DNA of 60,000 nucleotides, taken from Cristatella mucedo. Its lineage: Eukaryota > Bryozoa > Phylactolaemata > Cristatellidae. Below are positions 51,700 to 60,000 of the stretch, piece by piece; the first letter of the stretch is position 1, and each line of letters opens with the position of its first letter. The notes below the pieces were generated by a model, which was not told the DNA's origin, did no database searches, and worked only from the letters and a program-made list of their open reading frames with translations. The position numbers were made by a program, and so were the translations under genes. The stretch covers positions 705,001-765,000 of the forward strand of contig WPIO01000143.1 of NCBI GenBank assembly GCA_009760855.2. Reading direction: 5' to 3'.

Positions 51700-52635
51700 G
51701 AGAGAGACAGAAAAAGAGAGAGTGAAAGAGAGAGAGAGAGAGAGAGAGAGAGGCAGAGACAGTGAGAGAGACAGAGACAGTGAGAGAGAGAGAGAGAGAG
51801 ATGGAAAGAGGGAAAGAGAGATAGCGAAAGGGAAAGAGAGAGAGAGGGAGAGAAGGAAAGAGGGAGGGATTGAAAAGACCGACGAGACGATATTGACGCG
51901 CTACGCCACGGACACAGTCTTGCAGGTAGGGCGAGCCAACGTTTCTCACTAGTCTTCTCACAACTTTGGCGGGGAAATTCTGCCAGCAGGCGCCAGAAGG
52001 CGGCTTCAAAGCCGCGCCATTCTCGGGCCTCCCCACTTCACCAAACGGAGTCGACAAAGCTGGGCCGCCGCCGCGGCGGCGGCGGCGGACGCTCGCGCGC
52101 GCGCACCTATAGTGGTGACCACGGTCGCGCAGAAGAAGAAGGCGGCGCCGACTGTCCATACGCGCGGCGGACCGCCATCCTGTCCCACCAGCGAGCAGTT
52201 GGGGCCGTACGCGAAGTTGGTGCTGATGACGCCGCTGGAGAAGGCGCGCAGCGTGCTCCGCACGCGCTGCTCCACGACGGCCAGCTCCGCGCTCGAGTTC
52301 ATCGGTCGGTCCATGGCGTCGTAGACGAGGTCCATGAGCAGCTGGTGCGAGCCCGTCTCCGCCGTCGTGTAGTCGGTCAGCTTGTTGATGCACTCCGACC
52401 GCTCGTTCTCCAGCTCGAGGTAGCGAAAGATGAACGCGCCTATCGTCAGCCAGACGGCCACGGTGGCCAGCATGCCGACGGTGGACGCGGCCGATTTGAG
52501 GAAGCGCACGCATGCCTCCCGCGCGCCGCTTTCGCCTTCGGCGGCGGCAGCGGCGGCGGCAGCGTTCGGTGGCCTCTTCAGGACGGCCGCGGCGGCGGCA
52601 GCGTCGTCCGTGCTCTGTCGTCTCGCTCGAACCTG
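47880..52635 (-). CDS. K2P-C: two-pore-domain potassium channel (gene span, four visible exons)
   Basis: This is the third K2P subunit, on the opposite strand. Exons 52635-52107, 51210-50981, 50637-50391 and 48217-47880 (transcript order) join in frame into 447 visible residues. Order: Ala-rich N-terminal part, M1 (about 54-74, MLATVAVWLTIGAFIFRYLE), cap with Cys in NERSECI and sequons in MNSSA and PNCS, P1 filter TIGYGN (GYG 177-179), M2 with the classic GIPLTLLCVARIGKLMANVI, a Cys-rich CCCTCCR, an Asp/Glu-rich loop, M3, P2 filter TIGFGD (366-371) followed by YYPN, M4 (MILSVSTLAMCMQLVQEDVV) and an acidic end DNDDDEA. M2 and M4 look more like canonical TWK/TWIK channels than those of A and B do. 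Phases match A and B. The first coding exon is not found. Confidence 0.94.
48218..50390 (-). other. K2P-C last intron
   Basis: Donor GCCT|GTAAGA lies at the high-coordinate end. Bases 48260-49130 are GC-rich to mixed with no recognised gene. The rest is mostly the 49.2-50.16 kb GA array. Confidence 0.75.
49236..50163. repeat. (GA)n/(GAGACA)n compound array, ~930 bp
   Basis: Three GA blocks are separated by GAGACAGAGAGACAGAGC-type and AGAAAGAGAG-type units. Within 49500-49640 an 8-10-bp order (AGAGAGAC) is very regular. The K2P-C transcript reads this as a long CU tract. Confidence 0.95.
50391..50637 (-). CDS. K2P-C exon: loop, acidic run and start of M3
   Basis: The frame reads RQPPLTPRWVTDATGKPIPG, STWSPRRKSVVNSGVV, an acidic DDDEEDDEEEEE, then LAVPFVVPLLVIA and donor T|GTAAGA in phase 1. 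The acceptor TTTCTTAAGCAG (start 50637) is preferred. A second CAG 15 bases on (start 50622) also keeps the frame. With the first choice the exon is 247 bp, the same as the matching exon of K2P-B. Confidence 0.88.
50981..51210 (-). CDS. K2P-C exon: P1 filter end and M2
   Basis: After acceptor CTGACCGCACAG the exon gives (G)YGNIAPLTMWGRLVCIFYAI, LGIPLTLLCVARIGKLMANV, IYSTVCCCTCCRSARADDDD and YYDDRDEEPA. The donor GCG|GTAAGC is phase 0. Confidence 0.95.
51211..52106 (-). other. K2P-C first visible intron, GA-array filled
   Basis: The donor is G|GTGCGC. The intron carries copy 2 of the GA-rich interspersed repeat (from about 51.28 kb) and a GA array to 51.87 kb, which is pyrimidine on the transcribed sense strand. 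The last 230 bp are GC-rich. Confidence 0.8.
51285..51870. repeat. GA-rich interspersed repeat, copy 2, with an extended GA array
   Basis: GATTTCGTGAGGTTGGGTGC, AGGCGAGACTGATTGAT, GAAAGAAAGG and AGAAGGCGAGATAGAGAGAG parallel the copy at 37.38 kb. The GA part here has grown to about 500 bp, with AGACAGTGAAAGAG-type units. Confidence 0.8.
52107..52635 (-). CDS. K2P-C exon: N-terminal part, M1, cap and P1
   Basis: The acceptor CCTCCTGTCTCCAG puts the start at 52635 (or 52632 with the next CAG), in phase 0 as in A and B. The exon covers two poly-Ala runs, M1, the cap (ENERSECINKLTDYTTAETG, MDLVYDAMDRPMNSSAEL) and WTVGAAFFFCATVVTTIG before the filter. The frame stays open upstream through a (CCG)n region to about 53277. 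That extension has no start ATG near M1, and the splice acceptor is the more likely boundary. Confidence 0.9.
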
Positions 52636-52896
52636 CTGGAGACAGGAGGAATGGCGGCGCGAGCGTCCGCTGAGAGCCCGACGAGGCGCCACCTCTGCGC
52701 CAGCGCGCGGCGACGAGGCGCCGCCGCTGCGCCGGCAGCTCCGCCCCAAGCCCTCCCGCAGGTCGGCGTGCTGCGGCACGGCACGGCCCGCCTCGCGCCG
52801 CCGAGCCTGAGCCAGAGCCGCAGCGAGGTCAAAGGCGAGCGCCCGAGTGGCGCGAGAGTGGCCAATGATCGCCGTGGCTCTCTCTAGCCAGCCCCT

Positions 52897-53014
<118 letters not shown>

Positions 53015-53569
53015 AGAGTGCGCTCCGTCACCGCCGCGGCGGATCGGCGAGCGGCTCGTCTCGGCGTGACGAATCGAGCCGCGAGACGGCGCTGCGCGCT
53101 CGGCGGCGAGCGGGCGTCGCGCGGCGCGGCGAGCGCTAGCGGTGCGTGCGAATTCTCGAGCGACCTGCAGCGTTTCAGCGCGAGCGAGATCGAGAGAAGG
53201 CGATCGAGCGACCACTTGGCGATTCGCGAGCGGCGAGCCGGTGAGCGGGCTGCATCCGTCCGCGTTAGCGTGCGCACCGCCGAGATAATCGGCGTTCGCT
53301 GGAGGCGCCGCTGCTTTCAAAAGAGCAACGTGCGTGCAGTATTCGATGAGGTTCGCGCGATTTCGTCGCGAGAAGTACGGACGCCGGAATGCGGCGTCGG
53401 AACCAGCCCTGGCGATGAAGCGGCGGCTGCGGCGGATCAGGAGCGGCGGCGGCGGCGGCGGCGGCGTACGCGGGCTGCTAGCGTGGCCCTTGTTGTCCTT
53501 GAAAGAAATTCAAAGGCAAGCCGGATGCAGCAAGCCCAGTGAACCCACGCCAGCACCGTTACCTTTCAT

Positions 53570-53795
53570 TTTTTATTTCATTGTATATCGTATACATAGT
53601 ATTTATTATTGTATTGCATGTTGTTATACTGTATTGTATTGTGGTTATTATATATTATTTATCATTGTACTACATTGTATTACATATATATTGAATATAT
53701 ATATATATATATATCACCTTTCGAAATATATTATATGCTTCCTTGTATATTTCGCAATTATATTGTTATTTTATTTCGTTAGCTTTTGTACGAAC
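53570..53795. other. AT-rich stretch with ATT/TAT runs
   Basis: TTGTATT-type low-complexity sequence and a (AT)11-type run at 53695-53714. No gene. Confidence 0.5.
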
Positions 53796-53900
53796 TTTTA
53801 TTTTGAATTACTTCCGTTTGGGTGGTTTCCTTTTATTTTGAATTACTTCCGTTCGGGTGGTTTCCTTTTACTTTGAATTACTCCCTTTCGCGTGGTTGCC
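53796..53900. repeat. 35-bp tandem repeat, three units
   Basis: Three head-to-tail units start TTTTATTTTGAATTACTTCC and end GGTGGTTTCC. The first two differ at one base; the third has several changes. Confidence 0.9.
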
Positions 53901-54116
53901 TGGGAAAGTTGTGCGGCGCGTCGACGACCAGCGCGCACACGATGGTTGCACTTAGACCGAAACTTGAAATTATTATTACGCATTAATATTCTTGATTATG
54001 CATTAAAATTCGATAAGTACGGTGCCCAAGATTCAGAGTAAGTCAGTGAAAGTGGTTATTAAAGCCAAGTCGTATCGCGGATTTTCCGAATGCCATAGGC
54101 GTGAGTGTTGTCAATG

Positions 54117-54200
54117 GCGTCTCGATAGCTCAATCGGTAGAGCACTGGTAACCAAGGTAACCAGGATATTGCGGTTTCGTTTTTCAAACCAGACGACATT
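54117..54200 (+). tRNA. tRNA-like sequence, probably a pseudogene or SINE head
   Basis: GTCTCGATAGCTCAATCGGT shows a good D arm (GCTC/GAGC) and A box. CTGGT/ACCAG can form an anticodon-like stem with an over-long loop. GGTTT/AAACC could be a T arm with an eight-base loop. The acceptor stem does not pair well, so a functional tRNA is unlikely and no anticodon is assigned. Confidence 0.3.
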
Positions 54201-54363
54201 CCTTTTTCAGCGTTCAGTTCCGCGGCAGATAGCCTCTGGTCGTGCTGTGCTTTTAGGTTTCGACGTTTGGCCAGTCAGACGATAGCGACAGCACTCCATC
54301 GGTGCTTTACGCGACGCTATCCGCTGGCTTGCTTTGCAAACTGGGTTCATGGCTCACCGCCAT

Positions 54364-55172
<809 letters not shown>

Positions 55173-55373
55173 GCTACGTCAACCGATCTTCGGTTCCAAT
55201 TGTTTTCGCGACCAAAGTAACACTCTAGCCACCGTGTGCTTTCCAAAGTTTCCCCCCTTCCAGCGGCGTTTGAAGTTATTCCTCAAAGCTTCTTTTGATG
55301 CGCAAGCTTCGAGTGAATGTCGGAGACGCGACTTCCGGTTCAAGGCGCGCGCGTAGCAAAGAATGCGGCTCGT

Positions 55374-55534
55374 GCGAGGTGCCTGCGCGCGGGCGCGCAG
55401 GTGCCTCGCGCCGCTCGCGCTTCCGCTCAGCTCATCAAGCTGAGCCGAGCGCAGTAAATGGATCTGCGTTAATCGATCCAGCGCGTGCGTAAGCGCGCGT
55501 CGACGCGTCGACACCAGCCCGTCCTCCGGACGGG
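55374..55534. repeat. Cluster of four inverted repeats
   Basis: Four structures in order: GCGAGG...CCTGCGCG/CGCGCAGG...CCTCGC at 55374-55409 (a two-base internal mismatch), GCTCAGCT-catca-AGCTGAGC at 55425-55445, the 14-bp palindrome GTCGACGCGTCGAC at 55499-55512, and CCCGTCC-tcc-GGACGGG at 55518-55534. Confidence 0.85.
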
Positions 55535-55667
55535 TGGGTACATGGGGTCTCCGCAATTTCCTCTCGAATAAGCAGCTTTACCCCGTAGTCACTTAGCAGC
55601 GAAGTCACCATTTTTGACACATAATTACCGACAGCTCAACGGCAATTCAAAGCCGGCGCGAGGTGTG

Positions 55668-55668
<1 letters not shown>

Positions 55669-55734
<66 letters not shown>
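55669..55734. repeat. (CGG)22 triplet run
   Basis: 66 bp of uninterrupted CGG; no supported gene surrounds it. Confidence 0.95.
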
Positions 55735-55737
<3 letters not shown>

Positions 55738-56034
55738 GCTCCGTCGCCACCGCCGCACGTTGCTCAGCAGGAATCGGCTTTTGCTCACGATTCACGACAT
55801 GTCAGTATACTTGAATATCTATGCATTCGCATTGCATTTCTAGTAGGACTCCTTGATCGCGCACTAAGTGACAGTGCGAACGTCATTTGCCGTTCGCTAG
55901 TTTTCGCTAAGTCAATTCGCGAAGCCGCAATTCTCGCCGCTGAAGCAGTGCAGGTGAAGCCGCGCAAGCCAAGCATTTCTGCACCGGGACCTCCCGAAAC
56001 GCAGCAGCAGCCCGTATGAGGAGGCTAAGTATGA

Positions 56035-56285
56035 TGTATGTATGTATGTATGTATGTATCTCCGTCAGTAACTCCACAAAGTCAAAAAGACCATGTGGGT
56101 GTTACGCAGGAGAGTTTTGTATAGCGCACTCACAGCCTAAGCGGCTTTCGGTACGCATTCGGTAGCCAACAGACTTCGTCTCACGCAACAAAGAGAAAGT
56201 GGGAAGCACAGCAGAGTTAGGAGAGCAGTTGAGGTAGTGAGTAGCATAGAAGTAGCAGTTCAGGACCACAGGATAAGTCAGTAGA
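56035..56285 (-). mobile_element. LINE-1 3' end copy
   Basis: ATGT repeats, GTATCTCCGTCAGTAACTCC, GGAGAGTTTTGTATAGCGCA, GGTACGCATTCGGTAGCCAA and TTGAGGTAGTGAGTAGCATA are almost identical to the reverse of the 44.3-44.58 kb copy. It is therefore a young, short copy. Confidence 0.9.
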
Positions 56286-57506
56286 GAGTAGGAGATAAGT
56301 CAAGCGCTTATGCGGGATGCCAATCCCAGCGACGATATAGCCCCTGATGACAAGTCTCCGAAGAGTTTGGCGACGAAAGCGCAGGTACGTCAATTCAGCC
56401 GTCTCCGCGAACGAAAGATGCGGTAACTATAACCAGACGCGCGCGCTTATTCGTGCAAATTTGCTTGGCGGAGTCCAAATTTGCTCAGCTAGCAGGCAAC
56501 TGCGAGTAAACTAAAAGGAAACGATCACATCTTTGGACGATTCGCAAATATCGCCCAGCATAATGAGCGAGAGCGGCAGCACTTCGCGGATCGTTATCCG
56601 TACGATGGACGACCAGCGTTCCATTTCTACCCGATCGCGTGGAACGGCTCTTTCCCGCCCGTCTCGGTCAACCGCTTGTGCCAAATGAACTGCTGCCGCT
56701 GCCTCTCGCTCGTGCTGACATAATGAAACAGGATGGGATGGGCCCGGGAATGGGATGGATGGGCCCGGGAAGAGTTTCGCAGAGCACTGTCTTCTGAAAG
56801 TCACTGAGGGTGGCGCCGTTGAGCGGTCGAGGAAGCCCAAACTAAAGCGGACGCCGGAAGCCGTCGACACCCCCCCAATCCCGCTGCGGAGATGCCAACA
56901 CGTCGCGTGACTGCCGGCAGCCGTCGTCGTCGTGCCGTTTGCTGCAGCCGCCATGCGCAGACGACCGACGAGGTTACGCGAGTTTCCGACCTCGGATACT
57001 TCGCGTCACGCCGAGCGTAGGTCGTCGCGCGCAGGACCCGCGGCGGGCGGCGCGCCGCGGGTCCGGGCCGGAACGGCGGTGGCGAATCGGGGTCGTCGAT
57101 GGCCGGAAGACGACGCCAGCTGTCTCCGGCGGCCCGGTTTGCGGCGGGCTGCATTCGTCATTCGCGTCTGCCTCGACGGCGTCCGCCGCCACCGCCGCCT
57201 TCTCGCGCGTCGCTAGACGGGGACCGCCGTAGGGCGGCAGCCTGCGCTCGCCTCGGCTCGCTTACGACGACCGCGACGCGGGCGCCCGTCCGCGCGGCCG
57301 GCGCCGCACTTACCACCCGCCGATCGCCGCCGCCGCCGCCGCCGAACGACTCGCTGCGAGCGACGAGGCTCTCCGTTGACATGGTCTCGCTGCGCTTCGC
57401 TATCGCCGCCTCAATCGCTTCGCCGCGCTCGCGCGAAACGTGGACGCGCCGTCGCTCGGAAGCGATGGCGACGCACCGGTTGCTTAACCGATTGATTTTC
57501 TCTTAG
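56286..57506. other. GC-rich DNA, no recognised gene
   Basis: The minus strand has a 147-codon frame (56954-56511) whose end reads EREAAAAVHLAQAVDRDGRE, with no known domain. A neighbouring frame gives QQFIWHKRLTETGGKEPFHA, which looks protein-like but stops soon after. A perfect 12-bp-stem hairpin (GGACCCGCGGCG) lies at 57034-57064. A GGGATGGGCCCGGGAATGGG segment is repeated at 56733-56772. Confidence 0.35.
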
Positions 57507-57824
57507 GAAAGCGCGGCGGCGGCGGCGGTCAGACAAAAGAGCACTCCGCCGCAGCGCTCGGTGGCAGCGCGAGCGCTGCAGCGGCGGGCGCGCCGCGAGC
57601 AGACTTCGCCGCCGCCGCCGCCGCAGCGCGAGTCGTCGGCTCAAATCAATGCAGCGGCAGTGCGGGCAAGAGAGCTTTCGAAGCCGGCGTCGGGTTTGCA
57701 GCTGGCGCGCGAGCACGCAGCGCTAGCAGCTGAAATGCTGTTAGCCGACGCTACGTTCGCAGGCGTCATCGCGCGACAATCTCGCAGCCGCTACTGCCGC
57801 CGCCGGCGGGGTCGGGCTAATTAG
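57507..57824 (+). CDS. Candidate terminal coding exon, unknown gene
   Basis: A strong acceptor (TTGATTTTCTCTTAG) opens a 105-codon frame to TAG. The first half is low-complexity (poly-Ala, Arg/Gln, PPPPP). The second half, AAVRARELSKPASGLQLARE followed by HAALAAEMLLADATFAGVIA and a basic end, could form an amphipathic helix. No family is recognised and no partner exon is identified. GC-rich shadows are common here, so it may be chance. Confidence 0.25.
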   Translation, partial: ESAAAAAVRQKSTPPQRSVAARALQRRARREQTSPPPPPQRESSAQINAAAVRARELSKPASGLQLAREHAALAAEMLLADATFAGVIARQSRSRYCRRRRGRAN

Positions 57825-59345
57825 AAGTGCGACCGAGAAGTCGCTCCGCAAGCACTCTCATGGCGTCTCCCTCACTTTGCCTTTCTAGTTCCAAAAAAAG
57901 ACGATGGGTGAAGCGCGCTAACCGAGAGCGGAAGAGGGCGCGCCGCACCAGAGCTCGCTCGCTCGCCGGCGAGCGAGCTTGAACGAGTTTGGCGCCCGTC
58001 TACGCGAGAGCGCAGCCTAGCCGATAGCGGCGCAGGGCTGTTTCGCTGCCGGCCCCTTGGGCTTCCGTAACGCTCGCTTTCTCCCGTCGCTGCGCGGCTG
58101 CAAATCGATTGCAAAGAATCAGCCTCTGTCCACCTAGTACCCATTCTCTCTCCACGTCTGCGTCACTTCCTCATTCCTTCTCTTCTCCTCCGAGCTATCC
58201 TCTCCTTCGTAGTGTCCTTCTCTTCTCCTTCTCACTTCTCACTTCTTTTTCTCCTCACTTTCTCTACAGCTTACCTTGTTTTTTACTTCTCCTTCTCTCC
58301 TTCTCCTCCTCCTCATTCTCCTTCTCCTTCTTCTTCTCCCTCTCCTACTCCTTCTTCCCTCTCCTTCTCCTTCTTCCCTTCTCCTCCTCCTTCCCCTTCT
58401 CCTTTTCCTTCTTCTCCTTCTCCTTTTCCTTCTTCTCCTTCTCCTTCTTCTTCTCCTTCTCCTCCTTCTCCTTCTACCCTCCTTCACTCCTTAATTGGTC
58501 CCGCTCCGACAACAACGCGAGCAGCAGCATTAGTCAGTGCTCAAGTTGCTATGACTATGGCTACTGTTTGCCGGCTGGCTGTACGACTCCCAGGAAGCTT
58601 GACAGCGACGCGATCGCGGAGCTCTAGCTGACGGGCGGCGAGTAAACCTCGCGTCCAGGATACAGCAGCGATGCGGTCCGAGTGCGCATGGGTGCACGCC
58701 ACAGCGAGTCGCCCGAGAGCTACTCGCAGGCAGCCTCGCTTTGAGAGCTCGCGATCTCAGCTGGCGAAGCGCGAGGCCGCGGGCAGCGCGCGAGCCTCCT
58801 GAGCCGCTTCGGATCAGCATGGCGCTCTATCGGCGCGCGCCCGCCTGCATACGCGGCTGCCGATAAGATCGCTTCGCGGCGAAAAGGTGTAGTCTGCATC
58901 ACGTGAGCGTAAAGATGGCACCCTAGCCGACCCGTACGCTCCAAAAGTCAACGGCGCAGCCGTTCGACTCGAATGCCTCAGAGTGCCCGCGGGCGCGAGC
59001 TCGACTCGCCGCTTGAACGCGGCGGCGCTTTGGAGACGCCGGAATTTACTAGGCTCGCTGCCGTAATCGACCTCCGTCAGGCGATCTGTGGCAATTATGA
59101 GTGACGGCAGCCGTCGCTACGCACCGTCGGCGCCGGGTCGATACCGCGCCGCCACCGCTTGACGCGGCAATTGTGCGCGCGCGCCTCTCTAAGCTCGCGC
59201 GGCGTGGACGTTTGTATGGATAAAATTCGATATCAGTGCCGACGAGAAGCGGCTAGCGGCGCTAGTCGCCGCTGCGCCAGCGGACGTCTCGCGCGGCCTC
59301 CTCGCAAAGCGGACCACTCGCGCAAAGTGGTCGCAAAGCGGACCG
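57825..59345. other. GC-rich DNA with a CTT/CCT tract
   Basis: A pyrimidine tract of CTTCTC/CCTCCT units spans 58140-58490. It is followed by a short frame ending SCYDYGYCLPAGCTTPRKLD and DAIAEL (stop at 58627), which could be an exon placed after a strong pyrimidine tract but has no known family. The rest shows only compositional open frames. Confidence 0.35.
58140..58490. repeat. (CTT/CCT)n pyrimidine tract, ~350 bp
   Basis: Irregular TTCTCC and TCCTTC units with almost no purines from about 58290 on. Confidence 0.9.
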
Positions 59346-59436
59346 ATGGCGTCCAAGGCGCCGGCGGCTGTGGTGGACGGCTTTTTTGGCGTGCCGGTCG
59401 TTCTGCGAGTACAGCGGGGCTTATCGCGGCTACGCG
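59346..59436 (+). CDS. Candidate first coding exon, unknown gene
   Basis: The frame starts at ATG 59346 and reads MASKAPAAVVDGFFGVPVVL, RVQRGLSRLR, to the consensus donor CGCG|GTAAGT in phase 1. The remainder of any such gene would lie beyond the window. The product is unknown. Support is the consensus donor and the hydrophobic/basic character only. Confidence 0.3.
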
Positions 59437-60000
59437 GTAAGTTAGAAGAAAGCACCCGCGCCGGTGCGGGCGCCCGCCGCCGCGGCCTCCGCCGCGGCCG
59501 CCGCTCCGTCTCCGTCCTCCGACCGCCGACGATGAGCCTCGATGTCGCTCGGGAGGCACAGGGCGCGCGAGCTCGCGGCCATGCTGGCCGCCGCGGCTGC
59601 CGCTCCTGAACGAGCGCCTGGCGGTACGACTAGAAGCGGTCGCCAAGGGTGACAATAGTCGGCGCTTCGCGCGCGCGGGGACTTCCGCCGAAGGTCGGGA
59701 CGCGCCCCCCCCGCTCGCGCTCTCGTCGCCGCGAGCGTGCGTGCGCCGGCGCCAAATCCGCTCGACGCGGGCGCTGGAGAGAGCAGTGGTGCGCGCACGA
59801 ACATCTCTCGTCGGCGCGTGGCAGAGCGAAGCTGCCACATATTAACCCGCAGTTTATACGGAGCCGTGCAACCCAACACACTGCGAAGTCAAAAAAAAAT
59901 GCAATGAGCGCCTGATGCGGAGCCGCCGGTTCGTTCTGACATGACGAATCGCCAGCGTCTTCTGCAGGAGAGCGTCAGGCAAATTTGTAGATAATTCCGC
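59437..60000. other. GC-rich window end
   Basis: Frames are open on both strands because of composition. No domain, RNA or repeat is recognised. Confidence 0.35.

Noticed and set aside
56511-56954. 147-codon minus-strand gene
   Set aside because: Low-complexity start, no domain, and a competing frame with a more protein-like peptide that soon stops. I found no splice support.

Overview
This window is from a multicellular animal, almost certainly an invertebrate whose species I cannot name. Genes are split by GT-AG introns. Recognisable proteins are animal ones (three two-pore-domain potassium channels and the ribosome-maturation GTPase EFL1). The intervening DNA is dense with decayed non-LTR retrotransposons, tRNA-derived SINEs and very long dinucleotide repeats. 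Nothing bacterial (operons, ribosome binding sites, CRISPR) is present.

Layout. 1-900: a LINE relic, then the last coding exon of EFL1 on the + strand, with a poly(A) signal overlapping its stop codon. 0.9-9.3 kb: AT-rich, largely retroposon debris. 9.33-20.9 kb: K2P channel A (+), four exons found, with an 8.6 kb first visible intron full of LINE and SINE copies and a 12-bp minisatellite. 21-33.7 kb: AT-rich, LINE-1 and LINE-2 copies, a SINE nested in a LINE, a 155-bp MITE-like inverted repeat, and LINEs interrupted by AT and CT microsatellites. 33.7-41.3 kb: GC-rich; K2P channel B (+), four exons, preceded by a ~770-bp CT/TCTG tract that lies inside a SINE copy. 41.3-47.9 kb: a GC-rich gap, then two well-preserved LINE 3' halves (43.7-46.4 kb). 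47.9-52.6 kb: K2P channel C (- strand), four exons, two introns filled by long GA tracts (CU in the transcript), with a (CGG)39 run just upstream. 53-60 kb: repeats, a hairpin cluster, a tRNA-like sequence, and a few unproved coding-exon candidates.

The biological core is a cluster of three paralogous K2P channels in about 43 kb, two in tandem and one in opposite orientation. In all three the visible coding part is four exons with the same intron phases (0,1,0,1), including an intron splitting the first glycine codon of the P1 GYG filter. Each reconstructed splice chain stays in frame to its stop codon (535, 428 and 447 visible residues), which strongly supports the models. The extreme N-terminal exon of each gene was not found.

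The repeat landscape is informative too. A tRNA-headed SINE shares its 3' hairpin tail with LINE-2, which suggests a SINE/LINE mobilisation pair. At least two of the giant microsatellites sit inside retroposon copies. Exons 2-4 of K2P-B are tightly flanked by complementary CU and GA tracts. Names LINE-1, LINE-2, LINE-3, SINE-1 and SINE-2 are local labels used only here; boundaries of decayed copies are approximate.
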